A DNA stretch of 63,115 nucleotides from Actinomadura sp. BRA 177 (GTDB lineage: Bacteria > Actinomycetota > Actinomycetes > Streptosporangiales > Streptosporangiaceae): the NCBI RefSeq assembly GCF_013372625.1, contig NZ_JABXFD010000137.1, forward strand, positions 1 to 63,115, given 5' to 3'. Made by a program: the position numbers and the translations under genes. Each line of letters starts with the position of its first letter. Positions within the stretch are counted from its first letter, which is position 1. Positions 40,188 to 51,180 of the stretch are shown one piece after another. The notes beneath the pieces are model-generated. The model had not been told where the DNA came from. It worked only from the letters and a program-made list of their open reading frames with translations, and did no database searches.

Positions 40188-40967
40188 ATGACCACATCGA
40201 CCGCGGACCCGCAGCAGGAGACGGTGCGGGCCATCCTCGACCATCACGAGCGGCTCGGCCGGACCATGGCCGACCACACGCTCACCATCGCCCGTGCCGT
40301 CGACCAGCTCAGCGCCCCCTACGCGCGGCGCGACAAGCTCGTCGCGTTCCTGACGGAGGAGATCGTCCCGCACGCCGAGGCCGAGGAGCGGACCCTCTAC
40401 AAGGCGGCCGAGGACCTGCCGGAGGCGCGCCTGCTGCTGCGCGCGATGCTGCGTGAGCACGTCGTCCTGCACGAGAAGGTCGCCGAACTCGCGGCCGCCC
40501 GCACGCCCGCGGAGACGGTCGCCGCCGCGGCCGCGGTCAACGCCCTCTTCCAGTCGCACATGGACAAGGAGAACGACCTGATCCTGCCCGCCCTCGTGGA
40601 CGCGGGCGTGAACCTCGGGGCGCTGCTGGACGGCATGCACGAGATCCTCGGCGAGGGCACGGCGTCCCACGACGACGGGCACCAGTGCACCTGCGGCGGC
40701 CACGACGCCTACCCCGGCGTCCCGGGCGCGACCGCCGAGGTGGCGGGCGGCGAACTGGACGTGCGCGTCCTCGCCCACGGCCAGCGGCACCAGCAGATCT
40801 TCGCCACCTTCGAGGCCCTCGCGGCCGGAACGGCGTTCGTCCTGGTCAACGACCACGACCCGAAGCCGCTCTACTACCAGTTCGCCTCCCAGTACCCCGG
40901 CGAGTTCACCTGGGACTACGAGGAGGCGGGCCCGGAGGTCTGGAAGGTCCGCATCACCCGCGCCTGA
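40188..40967 (+). CDS. Hemerythrin-DUF2249 fusion protein
   Basis: 259 residues from ATG 40188 (ggag Shine-Dalgarno). The hemerythrin four-helix domain (about 1-150) shows iron-ligand His/Glu in ILDHHERL, HAEAEERTLY, REHVVLHEKV and FQSHMDKENDLILP. After the CTCGGHD linker, DUF2249 (about 180-255: LDVRVLAHGQRHQQIFATFE, GTAFVLVNDHDPKPLYYQF) follows. This pair of domains is typical near denitrification and NO-detoxification genes. It is divergent from nirK/nnrS, so a role in NO or iron sensing or repair is likely. Confidence 0.88.
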   Translation: MTTSTADPQQETVRAILDHHERLGRTMADHTLTIARAVDQLSAPYARRDKLVAFLTEEIVPHAEAEERTLYKAAEDLPEARLLLRAMLREHVVLHEKVAELAAARTPAETVAAAAAVNALFQSHMDKENDLILPALVDAGVNLGALLDGMHEILGEGTASHDDGHQCTCGGHDAYPGVPGATAEVAGGELDVRVLAHGQRHQQIFATFEALAAGTAFVLVNDHDPKPLYYQFASQYPGEFTWDYEEAGPEVWKVRITRA

Positions 40968-40973
40968 CCCGCC

Positions 40974-41015
40974 CGTCCGGTGTGGGGCGCGCCCGCGTTC
41001 GCCTCACACCGGACG
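40974..41015. terminator. Bidirectional hairpin terminator
   Basis: Perfect 11-bp arms cgtccggtgtg (40974-40984) and cacaccggacg (41005-41015) between the convergent hemerythrin and map genes. The right arm includes the map stop codon (41004-41006). Confidence 0.75.
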
Positions 41016-41822
41016 AGCCGCCGGCGCGGGACGTTCCGATTCACGCCTGGTGAGCACGAGGGGGCCGTCCTCGGTGATGGCCACCGTGTGCTCGGAGTGG
41101 GCCGTGCGCGAGCCGTCGGCCGACCGGATCGTCCAGCCGTCGGCGCCGTAGACGATCCGGTCGGTCGTGCGCGCGAACCAGGGTTCCAGCGCGAGGGTCA
41201 GGCCCGGCCGGAGCTTGAGGCCGCGCCCCGCCCGGCCCTTGTTCGACACGTGCGGCCCCTCGTGCATGGTGCGGCCGAGGCCGTGGCCGCCGAACTCGTC
41301 GTTGACCGGGTAGCCGTAGTCGCCGGCCACCGCCGAGATCGCCGCCGAGATGTCGCCCACGCGGTTGCCCGGGCGCGCCACCTCGATCGCGGCCTCCAGC
41401 GCCTCCTCGGTGGCGCGGACGATCCGCAGGTCCTCCTCGGCGGCCGTCCCGACGATGACCGTGCGCGCCGAGTCCGCCACCCAGCCGTCGATGCCGACCG
41501 CGATGTCCGCGCTCAGCACGTCCCCGTCCCGCAGCACGTAGTCGTGCGGCAGCACGTAGTCGTGCGGCAGGCCGTGCAGGACGGCGTCGTTGACCGACAG
41601 GCAGATGACGTTGCGGAACGGGCCGTTGCCGAAGGACGGCGCGTAGTCCCAGTAGCACGACTCCGCGCCGCGCCGCTTGATCATGGCGCGCGCGTGGTGC
41701 TCCAGGTCGAGGAGGTTGACGCCCACGTCGGCGAGCCGGCCGACCTCGGTGAGCACCTCGGCGACGAATCGCCCGGCCACGTGCATGCGCTCGATCTCCG
41801 CGGGCGTCTTCAGTTCGATCAC
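41004..41822 (-). CDS. map: Type I methionine aminopeptidase
   Basis: 272 residues. Metal ligands of MetAP-I are visible: Asp in VLSADIAVGIDGWVADSART (two Asp), His in GGHGLGRTMHE, Glu in LALEPWFA and Glu in SEHTVAIT. It removes N-terminal methionine from nascent proteins. An exact 18-bp tandem duplication (41531-41566) turns the expected LPHDYVLRDGD into LPHDYVLPHDYVLRDGD, adding six residues to a loop before the first metal ligand. It lies 10 bp downstream of metH, so it is likely co-transcribed; SAH-riboswitch control could extend to it only through transcription, not translation. Confidence 0.9.
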   Translation of the reverse strand: MIELKTPAEIERMHVAGRFVAEVLTEVGRLADVGVNLLDLEHHARAMIKRRGAESCYWDYAPSFGNGPFRNVICLSVNDAVLHGLPHDYVLPHDYVLRDGDVLSADIAVGIDGWVADSARTVIVGTAAEEDLRIVRATEEALEAAIEVARPGNRVGDISAAISAVAGDYGYPVNDEFGGHGLGRTMHEGPHVSNKGRAGRGLKLRPGLTLALEPWFARTTDRIVYGADGWTIRSADGSRTAHSEHTVAITEDGPLVLTRRESERPAPAARPV

Positions 41823-41832
41823 GGCGAGCAGC

Positions 41833-45453
<3,621 letters not shown>

Positions 45454-45465
45454 TGTTACCGAGCA

Positions 45466-45487
45466 CCTCCCAGTTCAACGTGGGAGG
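45466..45487 (-). promoter_or_regulatory. Anti-SD hairpin of metH, competing with the riboswitch P1 stem
   Basis: In the mRNA, cctccca (from 45487 to 45481) pairs with tgggagg (45472 to 45466), which is the metH Shine-Dalgarno, with an 8-nt loop. The same cctcc bases form the 3' half of riboswitch helix P1, so ligand-bound P1 would free the ribosome-binding site. Confidence 0.65.
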
Positions 45488-45560
45488 CGCCCTTGCGGAA
45501 GTCGGTGTCGCGGGACCGAGCGTGGCGGGCTCTCGCCCGTTGCAGCGCCTCTCGGGCCCG
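45482..45560 (-). ncRNA. SAH riboswitch upstream of metH
   Basis: Transcribed from the minus strand: a 5' gaggcgc and 3' gcgcctc form P1. Inside it, gcgctgcaacggg, the hairpin cgggc-gaga-gcccg and gccacgctcgg match the conserved core of the S-adenosylhomocysteine riboswitch (RF01057), a class that sits upstream of ahcY, metH and metE. One core position differs from the consensus I recall (ccacgctcgg rather than ccaggctcgg). It ends about 30 nt before the metH ATG. Confidence 0.82.
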
Positions 45561-45626
45561 TATCGAGGTTACCTTCCCGGCTTCCGGTGTGTCAGTCGCG
45601 TCCCAGGATGCGGGCAGGATGAAGTG

Positions 45627-46256
45627 ATGCGCGTACGACCGATCTCGCCATCGCTCGTGGTCACGGAGCTTTCCGAGCGGATCGCGCAATTCGGGCGCGA
45701 TTCGTGGTCGCGGATCGCAATCGACGGCGCGCCACCGTCCGCCCCCTGGGATCTCGCCGACGCGCTCGTCTCACCGCTGCGCGCACTAGGACGGGACGTG
45801 GTTCGGGTGTCGGCACGCGATTTCCTGCGTCCGGCGTCGCTGCGCTACGAATTCGGACGCAACGACCCCGACCTCTACTACGACGAATGGCTGGACGTGA
45901 ACGGCCTCGTCCGGGAGGTGCTGGCGCCGTTGGAGCCGTCCGGGACGGGAAAGGTGCTGCCGAGCCTGTGGGACGCCGAACTCGACCGCGCGACAAGGGC
46001 GCGCTACGTGTCGCTCCAGCGCGGCGGTGTCTGCCTACTGGACGGATCGCTGCTCCTCGGCCGCGGCCTGCCGTTCGAACGGACCGTCCATCTGACGATG
46101 TCGACCCAGGCTCTGGCCCGCCGGACACCAGATGACCAGTCCTGGACACTGCCCGCCTATGCGCGCTACACGGCCGAAGCGTCCCCGCTGCACAACGTCG
46201 ACGTCGTCCTGAAAATGGACGCCCCCGACCATCCGGCGCTGATCACCGACGTTTAG
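45627..46256 (+). CDS. Uridine-kinase-like protein with degenerate P-loop
   Basis: 209 residues. The layout follows uridine kinase-like proteins: IAIDGAPPSAPWDLADALVS where the P-loop should be, VVRVSARDFLRPASLRYEFG, DPDLYYDEWLDVNGLVREVL, and CLLDGSLLLGRGLPFERTVH. The GxxxxGK[ST] is replaced by GAPPSAPW, so nucleotide binding by the usual route is unlikely. Similar degenerate homologues exist in actinomycetes, with unknown function. ATG 45627 is preceded by aggatgaag. It is divergent from metH and overlaps the convergent DUF6221 gene by 4 bp. Confidence 0.65.
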   Translation: MRVRPISPSLVVTELSERIAQFGRDSWSRIAIDGAPPSAPWDLADALVSPLRALGRDVVRVSARDFLRPASLRYEFGRNDPDLYYDEWLDVNGLVREVLAPLEPSGTGKVLPSLWDAELDRATRARYVSLQRGGVCLLDGSLLLGRGLPFERTVHLTMSTQALARRTPDDQSWTLPAYARYTAEASPLHNVDVVLKMDAPDHPALITDV

Positions 46257-46627
46257 GGGCGCCATTCCTCCTGGTAGGCGGGGTGGGTCGCATAGGGGAG
46301 GGCGAGGAGGCGCAGCACCGATTCGCGGACGGCCTGGGCGGCCTCCAGTTCGGGAGTGCGGTGCCCCTGGCCGAGGATCCAGGCGCTCTTCTCGTAGTCG
46401 TCCACGATCTGCCGGCGGGCGGCCACCTCGGCGAGCGTGCGGGCCGGGTGGTGGCGGGCGATGTGCTCGGCGTAGGCGTCGTTCTCCGCCTTCGCGACGA
46501 AGGCGGGCTCTTCGGAGTCGATGTTGATCGTCCCGGCGGGCGTGGCCTTCCAGGGGGCGGACGAGCTGTCCCGGGCGATCTGCTCGTCGCGGGCCAGCCG
46601 GGCGCGGAGGAACTCCACCAAGTCCAT
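46253..46627 (-). CDS. DUF6221 family protein
   Basis: 124 residues. The pattern DLVEFLRARLARDEQIARDS, the W-K near SAPWKATP, AYAEHIARHHPARTLAEVAA, then RRQIVDDYEKSAW and LLALPYATHPAYQEEWRP at the end match the actinobacterial DUF6221 family. It is soluble, with no known function. The ATG at 46627 follows a hairpin (46628-46664) that probably ends the lipase transcript. Confidence 0.85.
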   Translation of the reverse strand: MDLVEFLRARLARDEQIARDSSSAPWKATPAGTINIDSEEPAFVAKAENDAYAEHIARHHPARTLAEVAARRQIVDDYEKSAWILGQGHRTPELEAAQAVRESVLRLLALPYATHPAYQEEWRP

Positions 46628-46664
46628 GGGGCCATCCTGCCCTCTGCGAGAGCGGGATGGCCCC
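46628..46664 (-). terminator. Hairpin terminator after the lipase gene
   Basis: Perfect 10-bp arms ggggccatcc (46628-46637) and ggatggcccc (46655-46664), 18 bp beyond the lipase stop on the minus strand and immediately before the DUF6221 start. Confidence 0.6.
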
Positions 46665-46681
46665 ATGACGGCCGACCGGAA

Positions 46682-47935
46682 TCAGGCGGCGCAGTTGCCG
46701 GTGACGGGCTTGCCGGCGAAGCGGTCGGTCAGGAAGGCCATCGCGTCCGGCTCGCTCCAGAGCATGCCGGTGGCGTGCTCGGCGAACGTGTAGGTCTTCC
46801 AGGTCAGGTTCGCGCCCTTGGCGCACCACGCCTTGTGCAGCGTGTCGGCCTGGCCGAACGGGATGATCTGGTCATAGACGGCCTGGGCCTGCAACACCGG
46901 CACGGACGGGGCGGTGGAGCCGAGCTTGTTGGCGTTCAGCCGCCGCTGCCACTGCGGCGTGTCCAGCGGGTTGCTGGCGGTGTAGTCGCTGATCTTCTTG
47001 AACAGCGTCCCGGCGAGGGTGCCGATGCCGTCGACGCTGACCAGGCAGAGGTGCTCGGCCTTCCGCAGCAGCTCGCGGCCGTTGTCGTTGAGGTACTTCT
47101 CCAGGTCCAGCTCGGGGTAGGCGGCGTCGTAGCCGACCGCGGCCATGAACATCAGGCCGACGAACGGGGAGCCGTCCAGGCCCTTGGCGACCGCCAGCAG
47201 GTCGGCCGGGACGCCGCCCGCGAAGGCGCCCTTGATGTCGAGCTCAGGGGCGTAGGACGCCGCCAGTTCGGCGGCCCAGCCTGAGGACGTCCCGCCCTGC
47301 GAGTAGCCCCACAGGCCGATCGGCGAGGTGCCGAGGCCGGCTTCGGGGAGGCGCTGCGCGGCCCGCGCCATGTTCAGCACGGCCTTGCCCTGGGAGCGTC
47401 CGACCTCGTAGGTGTGCTGGCCGGGCGTGCCGAGGCCCTCCATGTCGGTGACGGCGACGGCCCAGCCGCGGCTGAGCGCGTCGGCGACGAAGAACATCTC
47501 GTAGTCGATGCCCTGCGTGAGCGTGTAGGACGGCGCGCAGTCGTCGCCGAGGCCGCGCGTTCCCACGGCGTAGGAGACGATCGGGCGCTTGCCCTGGCCC
47601 GTCCACGCCTTGCTCGGGACGAGCACCATGCCGGACACGGCGGTCGGCTTGCCGTCGGCCGTCTCCGAGCGGTACAGGACCTGCCACGATTTGACGCCCT
47701 CGTAGGGCGACCGGCCGAACGGGTCCATGGTGAACACGGCCGGACGCGACCGGATGACGTCGCCGGGCTTGCCCGCCGGGAGCGGCGAGGGCGGTGTGTA
47801 GAACGGATCCTGGCCCGGCGGTACGGGGGCCGGCGGTGCGGCGGCCGCGGTGCCCTGCAGTGCGGTCGCCGCCATGGCGAGCCCGATGCAGGACGCCGCC
47901 ACGGTGCGCAGCACCCGACGGACGGTGATGGACAT
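46682..47935 (-). CDS. Secreted lipase (LIP/secretory lipase family)
   Basis: 417 residues. Sec signal peptide MSITVRRVLRTVAASCIGLA...AAA with cleavage near 33. The alpha/beta hydrolase core has the nucleophile elbow GYSQGG (Ser in LWGYSQGGTSSGWAAELA), a catalytic Asp expected in YDQIIPFGQADTLHK and a His in FAEHATGMLW. GVPADLLAVAKGLDGSPFVG matches secretory lipases of actinomycetes and Candida-type LIP. It probably hydrolyses extracellular lipids. It stands alone with a terminator. Confidence 0.88.
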   Translation of the reverse strand: MSITVRRVLRTVAASCIGLAMAATALQGTAAAAPPAPVPPGQDPFYTPPSPLPAGKPGDVIRSRPAVFTMDPFGRSPYEGVKSWQVLYRSETADGKPTAVSGMVLVPSKAWTGQGKRPIVSYAVGTRGLGDDCAPSYTLTQGIDYEMFFVADALSRGWAVAVTDMEGLGTPGQHTYEVGRSQGKAVLNMARAAQRLPEAGLGTSPIGLWGYSQGGTSSGWAAELAASYAPELDIKGAFAGGVPADLLAVAKGLDGSPFVGLMFMAAVGYDAAYPELDLEKYLNDNGRELLRKAEHLCLVSVDGIGTLAGTLFKKISDYTASNPLDTPQWQRRLNANKLGSTAPSVPVLQAQAVYDQIIPFGQADTLHKAWCAKGANLTWKTYTFAEHATGMLWSEPDAMAFLTDRFAGKPVTGNCAA

Positions 47936-48069
47936 GGCGGGTAACCCTTCGTCTCGCCCCTGCCGTCGGCGCGACGGCTACCCGAAAGTAACGTAATTGG
48001 ACACTTACTCCAATGAAGCTGGGGACACATCGGAGCGGCCGGTTTTGTCGAGCAGCGACAAACCGGGCA

Positions 48070-48456
48070 TCACCACCGCACGGGCAGCCGGGTCGGGCCC
48101 CTGACCAGGCTCGCCGCGCGCCACGGGACGTCCCCCGCCGGGACCGCGAGCGCGAGACCGGGGAACCCGGCGAGCAGGACGGTCAGCGCCGCCTCGACCT
48201 CCATGCGGGCGAGCCGCGCGCCGAGGCAGAAGTGCGCGCCCTGCCCGAACGCGATGTGCGCGGGACCGTCCCGGGTGGCGTCGAAGCGGTCGGGCTCGGC
48301 GAAGACGGCGGGGTCGCGGTTCGCCTCGGCGAGCAGCGGCAGCACCAGCTCCCCCTCGGCGACGCGGCCGGACGGCAGGTCGACGTCCTCCGCCGCCACC
48401 CGCGGCAGCGCGTACAGCGCCGGGGTGTCGTGCCGCAGCAGCTCCTCGACCAGCCC
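48070..48456 (-). pseudogene. Cytochrome P450 C-terminal fragment
   Basis: The K-helix ExxR (LVEELLRHDTP) and the haem-binding FGQGAHFCLGARLARME are intact, and the frame runs to the natural C-terminus (LVRGPTRLPVRW). Everything before the K helix, about 280 residues, is missing. The boundary at about 48456 adjoins TnpB-element sequence, and no P450 N-terminal part is found beyond the element at 49729-49988. Insertion plus deletion is the likely history. Confidence 0.8.
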
Positions 48457-49745
48457 AGTAGTAGTCGTACATTCGCGCGACATTGGGTATCGCGGCCTGC
48501 CCCTTGGTCCGGTGTCAGCTTCTCGGCTCTGAAGGGACCGAGCTTGCAGCTCTTGGCCGCCACTGGGTGTGGTGGGTCAGGCCGCGTCGTCGGCAGCGTG
48601 ACTCACTGCCCAGCCCGCGGCGCCGCGTGCGGCGATGTTGCGGGCTGCGTTGATGTCGGCGTGCTCAGCGAAGCCGCACGACATGCACTTGAAGGTGGCC
48701 TGGTCGGGCCGGTTCTCGCGGTGGATGTGGCCGCACGCCGAGCACTGCTGCGAGGTGTAACGGGGATCCACGAACACCACCGGGACACCCGCGCGTTGAG
48801 CCTTGTAAGCGATGAAGGCGCCGAGCTGGGCGAAACTTCAAGTGTGCAGCGTGACCCGCTGGGGCTTGCGTAGCCGGACCCGCGCACGGATACCGCCCAA
48901 ATCTTCCAGGGCGATCCCGTGCGTGGTGCGTTGAGCCTCGGTCACGATGCTCTTGGAGATGCGGTGGTTGGTGTCGGCCGCGAACCGCGCCTCGCGGCCG
49001 GACAGATGGCGCAGCAGCCGCTTGGCGGACTTGGTGCCCTTGCCCTGCAGGCGTGCGCGCAGGCGGCGGTTGCGGTGCCGGACCTGGTTGATGTGCCTGC
49101 CGGAGTGGACGGTGCCATCAGATGTGGTGGCGATGTTGACGATGCCCAGGTCCACCCCGCAGAACCCGTCCGGCACATACTCGGGGGCCTGCGGGACCTC
49201 GCAGGTGGCGTACAGGTAGAAGCACCCGCCGCGCCACACCAAGTCCGACTCGCCGCGCCGGTGCGCGGCCAGCATCTTCGCTTGCTCGGCCGAACACGTG
49301 AACGGGACGCTCCTGAGGCGGCCGTGCACGGTCCAGATGCTGACGGTGCGGGCGTCGAACTGCCAGGACAGCGACCGGTCGTCGAACGGCTGGGCGGCGT
49401 CCTTGCGGAACCGGACCGGCGCGCCCTGCACGGCGGCGCGGCGCCGCGACCCGGGCGGCCCGTAGTTGCCGGTCTTGAGGTTCTCGGCCAGGGTGGCGTA
49501 GGCGCCCGCGGCTTTGCGGATGCAGTGGATCGCGGGCTGGGCCGACAGGCCCATCGCCTTCAACTCGCCGTACACCAGCCGCTGCAGCGCGGTCTTGCCC
49601 TTCACCCCGGTCGTGAAGGCGCGGCGGGAGGCGTGGCAGGCGGCCTGGTTGCACAGCTTCAGCGTCTCCCGCAGCGCCGTCTCGGTGGCGGCGTCGGGGA
49701 GCAGTTTGACCTGCACCACCAGCTTCACCCCCGCACCATAACATC
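48457..49745 (-). mobile_element. IS605/IS200-group TnpB-only element (IS1341-like), ends approximate
   Basis: A single tnpB-like gene with about 120 bp of downstream sequence that can fold, as tnpB elements have (right end with omega-RNA). It abuts the truncated P450. No TnpA is present, so it could only move in trans. Ends are estimated from the flanking gene and were not proven. Confidence 0.6.
48577..49728 (-). pseudogene. tnpB: TnpB (OrfB) interrupted by an in-frame TGA
   Basis: GTG 49728 opens a 296-codon frame ending in a TGA at 48838-48840. The reading continues in the same frame for 87 more codons with full TnpB homology (SFAQLGAFIAYKAQ; YTSQQCSACGHIHREN; CMSCGFAEHADINAARNIA). Homologues have Trp at the TGA position (HTW-SFAQL), so TGG to TGA is likely. 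RuvC Asp near 193 (CGVDLGIVNIATTSDG) and Glu near 274 (ALEDLGGIR) are in the first part; the zinc ribbon and the last RuvC Asp are in the second. As encoded, the nuclease is incomplete unless the stop is read through. Confidence 0.8.
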
Positions 49746-49988
49746 ATGTGTCCGTCTCGTTACGGTGAGTTTGTGGGCGGTGCGTCAGATGGCAGCACAG
49801 TGTCGCGTTCAAGCTGTATGCCCACCTGTCCTGGTGACCCAAGGATCGTCGGGTTCATCGGCCGGCGAGACCGCTCTGACCGGCGTCCGGGCTCTGGGCG
49901 GGGAAGCGATTCCTCCCGGCCGTGAACGACCGGAATTCCACGCTAGAGCGCGTTAAAATTATGCCGCGCGACCGGTGGCGATGAAGGG

Positions 49989-51110
49989 TCAATGGGTGGC
50001 CACAGTGCGCCCTTTCCAGGCGCCGCCTCTTCCGGCGCGGTGGCGGCGCGCGGAATCGACCGTCATGGCGGCGTACACGAGCGCGACGGCGGGCAGGCCG
50101 AGGGCACGCAGGGGCGACAGGCCGTAGAAGCGGAGCATGGGCACGTAGGTGAGCGTCATGATCGCCCAGCCGGCGGCGCCCGCGGCGAGGGCGACCGGGT
50201 GGCCGGCGCCCGCGATCGTGGCGGCGGGCGGCACCGCGTAGAGCAGGAGCAGGCCGAGGACGGTGCCCGCCAGCAGGACCGGCGAGTAGCGCAGCTGGTG
50301 GTAGGCACTGCGGGCGATCATCATCCACAGGTCGGCGAGGCGGGGGTAGGGGCGGCGGCTGACCACGTCCCGGCTCAGGTCGAGGCGGCAGCGCCCGCCG
50401 GCGCGCTTGATGAGGCGGCCCATCGCGACGTCGTCGATGAGCGCGTCGTGGATCGCGGCGATGCCCCCCGCCTTTTCGAGGACGGTGCGGCGGACGAGCA
50501 TGCAGCCGCCGGCCGCGGCGGCGGTGCGCGCCCCGTCCCTGGTGACGCGGCGGAACGGGTAGAGCTGCGCGAAGAAGTACACGAAGGCGGGGACGATCAC
50601 CTTCTCCCAGCGTGTGCGGACGCGGAGCGTCGCCATCTGGGAGACGAGGTCGCGCCGCGCATTGACGGCCTCGCGGACGAGCCGCTTCACCGTGCCGGGC
50701 TCATAGGCGATGTCGGCGTCGGTGAAGAGGTAGAAGTCGGGGTCGCCGGCCGCCCGGACGCCTTCCGACATGGCCCACACCTTGCCCGCCCATCCCTCGG
50801 GACGATCTTTCGCGGAGATGACGTGTTCGGTGAGGCGGGCGGCCGTTTCGGCGGTGCCGTCGGTGCTTCCGTCGTCGACCAGGAGCACGCGGAACACGCC
50901 CGGATACTCCTGGGCAGTCAGCGTCGGCAGGGTTTCAGGAAGGATGTCCGCCTCATCGCGAGCCGGGATGATCGCCGTCACTTCCGGCCATTCGGGTGGA
51001 TCGTCCTGTTCCGGCAGGCCGGGCCCGGTTCGCCAGAAACCGCCGTGGCCGAACGCCAGGTACAGCCATCCGATGAGTGCCGCCAGCGCGAGGACGTCCA
51101 CGATCACCAC
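49989..51110 (-). CDS. HpnB-like family 2 glycosyltransferase
   Basis: 373 residues, GTG start. An N-terminal membrane helix (VLALAALIGWLYLAFG) is followed by a GT-A domain: TAIIPARDEADILPETLP, VLLVDDGSTDGTAETA, DXD-type LFTDADIAYEPG, and DDVAMGRLIKRAGGR. C-terminal helices are TVLGLLLLYAVPPAATIAG and LTYVPMLRFYGLSPLRALGL. It resembles HpnB of hopanoid clusters and related actinobacterial enzymes, but no squalene-hopene gene is here, so the acceptor is unknown. It is divergent from hsdM. Confidence 0.82.
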   Translation of the reverse strand: MVIVDVLALAALIGWLYLAFGHGGFWRTGPGLPEQDDPPEWPEVTAIIPARDEADILPETLPTLTAQEYPGVFRVLLVDDGSTDGTAETAARLTEHVISAKDRPEGWAGKVWAMSEGVRAAGDPDFYLFTDADIAYEPGTVKRLVREAVNARRDLVSQMATLRVRTRWEKVIVPAFVYFFAQLYPFRRVTRDGARTAAAAGGCMLVRRTVLEKAGGIAAIHDALIDDVAMGRLIKRAGGRCRLDLSRDVVSRRPYPRLADLWMMIARSAYHQLRYSPVLLAGTVLGLLLLYAVPPAATIAGAGHPVALAAGAAGWAIMTLTYVPMLRFYGLSPLRALGLPAVALVYAAMTVDSARRHRAGRGGAWKGRTVATH

Positions 51111-51180
51111 GCTTCGCAGCGTCGCATCACGCTGTGGCGTCCGTCCACCAGGCGCGTCGCTGGGCTAGAGTCTCGCGGCG

